Positions 1 to 3,303 of a stretch of 5,440 nt of DNA are shown here, piece after piece. Under the pieces are notes generated by a model. That model was not told where the DNA came from. It did not search any database and was given only the letters and a program-made list of their open reading frames with translations. This DNA is from CCY15215 sp034932145 (lineage in GTDB: Bacteria; Cyanobacteriota; Cyanobacteriia; Cyanobacteriales; Spirulinaceae), in the NCBI RefSeq assembly GCF_034932145.1, contig NZ_JAYGHV010000342.1, positions 1 through 5,440 on the forward strand, written 5' to 3'. Numbering within the stretch: the stretch's first letter is position 1; each line of letters begins with the position of its first letter. Both the position numbers and the translations under genes were made by a program.

Positions 1-71
1 GGGTTGTTTAGTTAGATACAGTAATTGTCCTGTTAAAAGTGCAATACAAAGGCACCCTAATTAAACAACTC
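1..71. repeat. Long-range inverted repeat, arms 1-15 and 57-71
   Basis: The left arm GTTGTTTAGTTAG (3-15) and right arm CTAATTAAACAAC (57-69) are complementary at 12 of 13 positions, and the exception is a G.T pair at 11/61. Bases 1-2 extend the stem by one G-C and one further wobble. In RNA the whole 15-bp stem would be paired, around a 41-nt interior. It begins exactly at the window edge, so it may be longer. Confidence 0.7.
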
Positions 72-98
72 CAAGGCGGTAGCGAAACTAATATAAAG

Positions 99-126
99 CC
101 GTCCTATAAGGACGGGGTTTCTACCC
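99..126 (+). terminator. Strong GC hairpin, terminator or mobile-element terminal hairpin
   Basis: CCGTCCT (99-105) pairs perfectly with AGGACGG (109-115) around the loop ATA. GGGT (115-118) can also pair with ACCC (123-126). The tail is GGTTT and a run of five T occurs only at 129-133, so this is not a textbook rho-independent terminator. It could still end an upstream transcript, or be the subterminal hairpin of an IS200/IS605 element. The pairing is certain; the role is not. Confidence 0.4.
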
Positions 127-199
127 AATTTTTCTGATGAGGCAACATTGAGAGAATCCTTATCCGGCTTTGGTTAATCGCCCCTTACCCCTGACAATT

Positions 200-203
200 G
201 GAG
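200..203 (+). promoter_or_regulatory. Ribosome binding site that favours the TTG start at 212
   Basis: GGAG lies 8 nt before TTG 212. The other possible TTG at 170 has only a purine stretch about 16 nt upstream. This spacing, together with the signal peptide that follows, is why the amidase start is placed at 212. Confidence 0.55.
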
Positions 204-211
204 TGCGCCCT

Positions 212-1597
212 TTGAAACTTCGTTGGTATATCCTCAGCGTACTAGCTGCCATATTTTTTGCCCTACCCGCAGAAGCAGCGCGATTGCTGTTTTGGGACTT
301 CGATCGCGATCGCAATAGTCTCAGTTTCACCACCGATAGCAGCGTGCGACCGACGGTGAGATTAATTGCTAACCCGACGCGCTTAGTTATCGATCTCCCC
401 GGTACGGGAATCAGTCGCAGCGCCAGTCAGCGAGTCGGTGGGGCGATCGCCAGCGTGCGAGTCGGACAGCCCGATAATAGAACAACGCGCCTGGTCGTAG
501 AACTCGCACCGGGATATTTCCTCGATCCCCAACAGGTAAAAATTGCTGGGACTCCTTCCCAATGGACGATTCAACTCCCCTCCCCGCAACGTTCTCGTCC
601 CACCTTTGAACCCCTCTTGCGCGGGGTTCCGGAATGGTTTCAAATCACTAAAAATGGCTTTTTCATTCGCCTGCGCGATCGCGATCGCCCCGAAGAAATT
701 AAAGTCGATCGCAGCGATAATGGCAGACAAATCAATATTGAATTAAAAGGGGCGAGGGTGCGATCGGAGGACTCCTCAAAAACATTTACCGTCGATCGCT
801 ATGGAGTCGAAGAAGTTCGCTTCAATCAATTGGGAAATAATGCCCGCATTACCCTAACTCTCGATCGCAATAGTCCGCGCTGGGAAGTCTCTGATAGTCG
901 GGGAGGAATTTCCATCGTTCCCGAACAAGGGAGTGAGATTTTAAGAGATCCGCCCTCCGAACCGTCATCCCAAGCCAGCGAAATTGTTATTCCCGTCCCC
1001 CTACCCACTCAACCCACGGTTCCCGATCGCACTAATTTTCCCCAACCCAACGGACGCGCCCTCGTAGTTCTCGATCCTGGTCATGGAGGGAAAGACCCTG
1101 GGGCGATCGGTATTGGCGGTTTGCGGGAAACTGATGTAGTTTTACCCATCTCCTTAGAAATTGCTCAAATTTTGCGCGATCGCGGCATAAATGTCGTCAT
1201 GACCCGCTCTGATGACCGCTTTATCAGCCTACAGGAGCGGGCATATATGGCCAACCGAACTCGAGCTGATATTTTCACCAGCATTCACGCAAATGCCGTC
1301 GGGGGCTATCGTCCCGAAGTCAACGGCATGGAAACTTATTATTATTCTCGGGGCTATCGTTTAGCGCAGATCGTTCACCAAGCTATTCTCGAAACAGTTC
1401 CCATAGCGCGAAATCGCGGCATTAAGCAAGCACGCTTTTATGTCTTGCGAAATACATCTATGCCCTCTATTCTCGTGGAAGTGGGTTTTGTGACGGGACA
1501 AATCGATTCCCGCAATTTAGCCAACCCCGCCTATCGCAGCCAAATGGCTCAGGCGATCGCCCTCGGCATCTTACGCTATTTGCAACAATATCCTTAA
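212..1597 (+). CDS. N-acetylmuramoyl-L-alanine amidase (AmiC-like: AMIN region plus Amidase_3)
   Basis: Exported zinc amidase that cleaves the bond between N-acetylmuramic acid and L-alanine in peptidoglycan, acting in the periplasm in cell separation or wall remodelling. From TTG 212 it has 461 residues. Residues 1-22 are a signal peptide (KLR, hydrophobic core, then AEA before A23). Residues 24-123 form an AMIN domain, and 140-238 look like a second, more divergent AMIN-like beta domain. A proline-rich linker covers about 239-281 and Amidase_3 covers 283-458. Zinc ligands are H291 (DPGHGG), E306 (LRE) and H359 (SIHAN); the catalytic glutamate is E423 (VEVGF). All are intact, so it should be active. 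Starting at TTG 170 adds 14 residues ahead of the signal peptide and has a worse ribosome site; no ATG is available in frame. AMIN domains localise such enzymes to the wall or septum; cyanobacterial relatives drill septal pores, but that role cannot be assumed here. It converges on the Nudix gene. Confidence 0.93.
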   Translation: MKLRWYILSVLAAIFFALPAEAARLLFWDFDRDRNSLSFTTDSSVRPTVRLIANPTRLVIDLPGTGISRSASQRVGGAIASVRVGQPDNRTTRLVVELAPGYFLDPQQVKIAGTPSQWTIQLPSPQRSRPTFEPLLRGVPEWFQITKNGFFIRLRDRDRPEEIKVDRSDNGRQINIELKGARVRSEDSSKTFTVDRYGVEEVRFNQLGNNARITLTLDRNSPRWEVSDSRGGISIVPEQGSEILRDPPSEPSSQASEIVIPVPLPTQPTVPDRTNFPQPNGRALVVLDPGHGGKDPGAIGIGGLRETDVVLPISLEIAQILRDRGINVVMTRSDDRFISLQERAYMANRTRADIFTSIHANAVGGYRPEVNGMETYYYSRGYRLAQIVHQAILETVPIARNRGIKQARFYVLRNTSMPSILVEVGFVTGQIDSRNLANPAYRSQMAQAIALGILRYLQQYP

Positions 1598-1630
1598 AAT
1601 CAAACTCTACTGTTTTGATTTGGTAGAGTT
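1597..1630. terminator. Overlapping hairpins between convergent stop codons
   Basis: Two mutually exclusive stems share bases. AAATCAAA (1597-1604) pairs with TTTGATTT (1614-1621), and AACTCTAC (1603-1610) pairs with GTAGAGTT (1623-1630). Read on the minus strand, the second stem is followed by TTTGATTTT, so it could end the Nudix transcript. On the plus strand no T-run follows, so termination of the amidase transcript is less clear. The hairpins overlap the last codons of the Nudix gene. Confidence 0.4.
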
Positions 1631-2050
1631 GTTCTGCTGGAGATAATCAAGAAGAATTTGTCGATGGATGGAACTCAGAGGACGAATTTGGTTCGCAATC
1701 TCTGAAAAGCGCTCTCCTTGAAGAATTTCATCGGGAGTTACTAAAGCAAAATCCCAGCCCTCTTTAAGTTCCAACTGCGTCAAAGGAACTAATAAAGGAA
1801 CTGTAAAAATGTGACGCATTACTCCATCGCTGGGATAGCAGCCAAACTTAACCAAAGTGCCAGAAAACTCATAACTAATTTCTTCTATTAATTCCCGCAC
1901 CAATGCTACTTCCGGCGTTTCCCCAGGATCGAGATGCCCGCCAAAAAAGCCCCAACACCCCGGCGCAGCAATATTGGGAACATTATCCCGCAACTGCATC
2001 AGAAAATTGCCGTTTTGATAAAGAATGGCGATCGCAACTTCAACAGTCAT
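1607..2050 (-). CDS. Nudix hydrolase domain protein
   Basis: Small cytoplasmic hydrolase of 147 residues, about the usual size for a single-domain Nudix enzyme. These proteins hydrolyse nucleoside diphosphates linked to another moiety, using Mg or Mn. The Nudix box is visible at 38-60: G38, five residues, E44, seven residues, then R52-E53-L54-x-E56-E57. The metal-binding glutamates are all present. The usual glycine near the end of the box is serine (S59), a modest deviation. Before the box, QLRDN and PGCWGFFGG match the common cyanobacterial branch annotated only as Nudix hydrolase. The start is ATG with AGGG 4 nt before it (2055-2058 on the plus strand), which is close but usable. The C-terminal tail NNSTKSKQ is polar and is encoded inside a hairpin. 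The substrate cannot be told from sequence. It is divergent from cphB and convergent with the amidase. Confidence 0.9.
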   Translation of the reverse strand: MTVEVAIAILYQNGNFLMQLRDNVPNIAAPGCWGFFGGHLDPGETPEVALVRELIEEISYEFSGTLVKFGCYPSDGVMRHIFTVPLLVPLTQLELKEGWDFALVTPDEILQGERFSEIANQIRPLSSIHRQILLDYLQQNNSTKSKQ

Positions 2051-2102
2051 GGTTCCCTAAATGATGAACTTGAATTTGACAAGATTCTTTTTAGCATGGA
2101 TT

Positions 2103-2143
2103 GCTAAATTCGCATTGAAAATCGCAATTTGGGAATTGGTAGC
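2103..2143. repeat. Imperfect dyad upstream of cphB
   Basis: GCTA (2103-2106) pairs with TAGC (2140-2143) and AATTC (2107-2111) with GAATT (2133-2137), leaving a 2-nt bulge at 2138-2139. ATTG (2114-2117) and CAAT (2125-2128) nest inside. It sits between the two divergent genes, just upstream of the proposed cphB -35 box, where an operator could lie. It matches no regulator site that I know. Confidence 0.25.
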
Positions 2144-2152
2144 GTAAGGATC

Positions 2153-2180
2153 GTGACGAAATGAGGTTTAATTGTATATT
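2153..2180 (+). promoter_or_regulatory. Putative cphB promoter
   Basis: GTGACG (2153-2158) matches the -35 consensus TTGACA at four of six bases. After a 16-nt spacer, TATATT (2175-2180) matches the -10 box at five of six. Transcription would start near 2187, giving a leader of about 20 nt before ATG 2207. No canonical NtcA site (GTA-N8-TAC) overlaps it. This is assigned from sequence pattern only. Confidence 0.4.
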
Positions 2181-2206
2181 AGGCCAGAATCGCGATTGTT
2201 TTGTCT

Positions 2207-3055
2207 ATGCTGCAAGTAGAGTCTCGAAGTCCGGAAACCCAGATGCCCAAACCGACGAAAACCGCCATCCTAGTCATTGGTGGGGCAGAAGATAAAGTGC
2301 ATGGTCGAGAGATTTTGCACACCTTCTTTAATCGCTCGGGAGGAAGCGATGCGATAATCGGCATTGTTCCTTCAGCATCTCGAGAACCCCTACTCGTAGG
2401 AGAACGCTACCGCCGCATTTTTGAGGAAATGGGAGCCAAGCAGATCGAGTTGCTGGATATTCGCGATCGCGCTCAAGGTAGCGATGCGAACTATATAGAA
2501 TTTATAGAAAACTGTACGGGGATTTTCCTAACCGGAGGCGATCAATTGCGCTTATGCGCTTTACTGGCCGAAACCCCGGTGATGGAACTGATCCGCGATC
2601 GCGCCCAAAAACACGAAATTACCCTCGCTGGCACCAGTGCGGGAGCCGCCGTGATGGGACACCACATGATCGGCGGCGGGGGTAGCGGCGAATCTCCCAA
2701 TCGTTCTCTCATTGACATGGCCATGGGACTGGGGATAATTCCCGAAACTATAGTCGATCAGCACTTCCACAACCGCAACCGCATGGCCAGATTGTTAAGC
2801 GCGATCGCCATTCACCCCGATCGCCTCGGTATTGGGATTGACGAGGACACCTGTGCCATGTTCGAGCAAGATGGTTGGATTCGCGTCTTAGGTAAAGGCA
2901 CCGTAAACATTATTGACGCACAATATCTCTCCCACACCAATCAGATGAACGTAGATGTCGGCGACCCCTTGAGCCTACATGGTTTGAGAATCCACATTCT
3001 CAGTCACGGCGATCGCTACAATATCTATCAACGTCGTCCCTTAACCGGAGAATAA
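2207..3055 (+). CDS. cphB: Cyanophycinase CphB
   Basis: Cytoplasmic serine exopeptidase of the S51 family that degrades cyanophycin to beta-Asp-Arg dipeptides, releasing stored nitrogen. From ATG 2207 it has 282 residues, close to the 271 of the Synechocystis enzyme. The core starts at AILVIGGAEDKVHGREIL. The catalytic serine is S144 in GTSAGAA, with H186 (DQHFH) and E213 (GIDEDT). These align with the S132, H174 and E201 triad of Synechocystis CphB at a constant offset of 12. Substrate-contact residues known there also align: Q113, D184, Q185, R190, R192 and R195. The enzyme should therefore be active. The start is uncertain. TTG 2201 adds two residues, while ATG 2243 would remove twelve and has a weak GGA 7 nt upstream; none has a strong ribosome site. 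I prefer 2207 because the N-terminal extension resembles that of other filamentous cyanobacteria as I recall them. cphA follows on the same strand. Confidence 0.96.
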   Translation: MLQVESRSPETQMPKPTKTAILVIGGAEDKVHGREILHTFFNRSGGSDAIIGIVPSASREPLLVGERYRRIFEEMGAKQIELLDIRDRAQGSDANYIEFIENCTGIFLTGGDQLRLCALLAETPVMELIRDRAQKHEITLAGTSAGAAVMGHHMIGGGGSGESPNRSLIDMAMGLGIIPETIVDQHFHNRNRMARLLSAIAIHPDRLGIGIDEDTCAMFEQDGWIRVLGKGTVNIIDAQYLSHTNQMNVDVGDPLSLHGLRIHILSHGDRYNIYQRRPLTGE

Positions 3056-3071
3056 AAAAACGCGGGAATTT

Positions 3072-3106
3072 AACTATCAAATATCAACTATCAACTATCA
3101 ACTACC
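3072..3106 (+). repeat. Short tandem repeat: five heptamers of the STRR type
   Basis: Five consecutive 7-mers are seen: AACTATC, AAATATC, AACTATC, AACTATC, AACTACC. Three are identical and two have one change. It lies 17 nt after the cphB stop codon. Heptameric short tandemly repeated repetitive (STRR) sequences are a known feature of intergenic DNA in filamentous cyanobacteria. Copy number is expected to vary between strains. No function is evident. Confidence 0.85.
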
Positions 3107-3133
3107 TACTTCTCCCCGCCCAATCCTAAATCA

Positions 3134-3168
3134 AAAACTGTTCGCTAAGAACAGTTTTCTATGTTTTT
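3134..3168 (+). terminator. Rho-independent terminator after cphB
   Basis: AAAACTGTTC (3134-3143) pairs perfectly with GAACAGTTTT (3149-3158) around the 5-nt loop GCTAA. The 3' arm ends in four T and a second run of five T follows at 3164-3168. This is the clearest terminator in the window. It lies 78 nt after the cphB stop and 145 nt before the cphA start, so it should limit read-through from cphB into cphA. It could also act as an attenuator if transcription into cphA begins upstream. Confidence 0.75.
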
Positions 3169-3171
3169 GAC

Positions 3172-3240
3172 GAGAGAAACTGAGGTTTGTGGTCATTGAG
3201 TACCGCCGAAGCGCGATCGCCCCTCGGTTTGGTTTCTCTC
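3172..3240 (+). promoter_or_regulatory. Foldable leader upstream of cphA, possible cis-regulatory RNA
   Basis: Bases 3172-3184 pair with 3228-3240 in 13 uninterrupted pairs; the outer nine (GAGAGAAAC with GTTTCTCTC) are perfect and three inner ones are wobbles. The enclosed 43 nt can form a hairpin at 3189-3206 (GTGGT with ACCGC, one wobble) and another with CCGA (3206-3209) against TCGG (3224-3227), which contains a HIP1 octamer; the two share base 3206. The result is a closed two-hairpin junction 63 nt before the cphA ATG. It matches no riboswitch class that I recognise. I see no convincing -10 box near it, so whether it is transcribed as a cphA leader is inference. Confidence 0.35.
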
Positions 3241-3303
3241 ACTGTCCGCGATGCCCAAGCGTTGTCTATTGCATCTCCCCCAAAATTCCAGAATCGAAGG
3301 CTT

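Larger units (their letters stand above)
1..126 (+). mobile_element. Candidate right end of an IS200/IS605 (TnpB-type) element
   Basis: No convincing gene lies here. Bases 1-15 pair with 57-71 as a 15-bp stem with two G.T wobbles. The enclosed 41 nt can form two small hairpins (18-21 with 30-33, 39-42 with 52-55). A perfect 7-bp hairpin with a 3-nt loop follows at 99-115, then a 4-bp hairpin at 115-126 with loop TTCT. Subterminal hairpins and a structured guide (omega) RNA at the right end are known for IS200/IS605 and TnpB-only elements, and the general look of the 99-126 hairpins resembles such ends as I remember them. One plus-strand frame is open from the window edge to a TAA at 62-64, which could be the tail of a transposon gene, but 20 codons are too few to identify. 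No transposase is visible. Alternatives are a terminator of an upstream gene or an unrelated structured RNA. Confidence 0.3.
306..3220. repeat. HIP1 octamers GCGATCGC, twelve dispersed copies
   Basis: Exact copies begin at 306, 443, 675, 681 (overlapping the previous copy by two bases), 1176, 1553, 2028, 2463, 2595, 2811, 3009 and 3213. HIP1 is a palindrome strongly over-represented in many cyanobacterial genomes. Eleven lie inside genes and one in the cphA leader. None occurs in 3304-5440. Confidence 0.95.

Noticed and set aside
12..137. Plus-strand small open frame of 41 codons over the hairpins
   Set aside because: It has no good start codon or ribosome site, it overlaps strong inverted repeats, and its peptide matches nothing I recognise.
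383..730. Minus-strand open frame of 115 codons inside the amidase gene
   Set aside because: It is antisense to the AMIN region, has no ribosome site or family resemblance, and is explained by overlap with the real gene.
2076..2081. Perfect -35 hexamer TTGACA upstream of cphB
   Set aside because: No good -10 box lies 16-18 nt downstream (GATTGC at 17). The GTGACG/TATATT pair closer to the gene is a better candidate.
3072..3106. CRISPR-like array
   Set aside because: The units are contiguous 7-mers with no spacers, so this is a simple tandem repeat.
3167..3172. TTGACG as a -35 box for cphA
   Set aside because: It overlaps the terminator T-run and is followed by no TATAAT-like sequence at 15-19 nt.
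3189..3203. Possible NtcA site GTG-N9-TAC upstream of cphA
   Set aside because: The consensus is GTA-N8-TAC. Both the third base and the spacing are off, and no -10 box follows at the expected distance. NtcA control of cyanophycin genes is plausible biologically, but this site does not show it.
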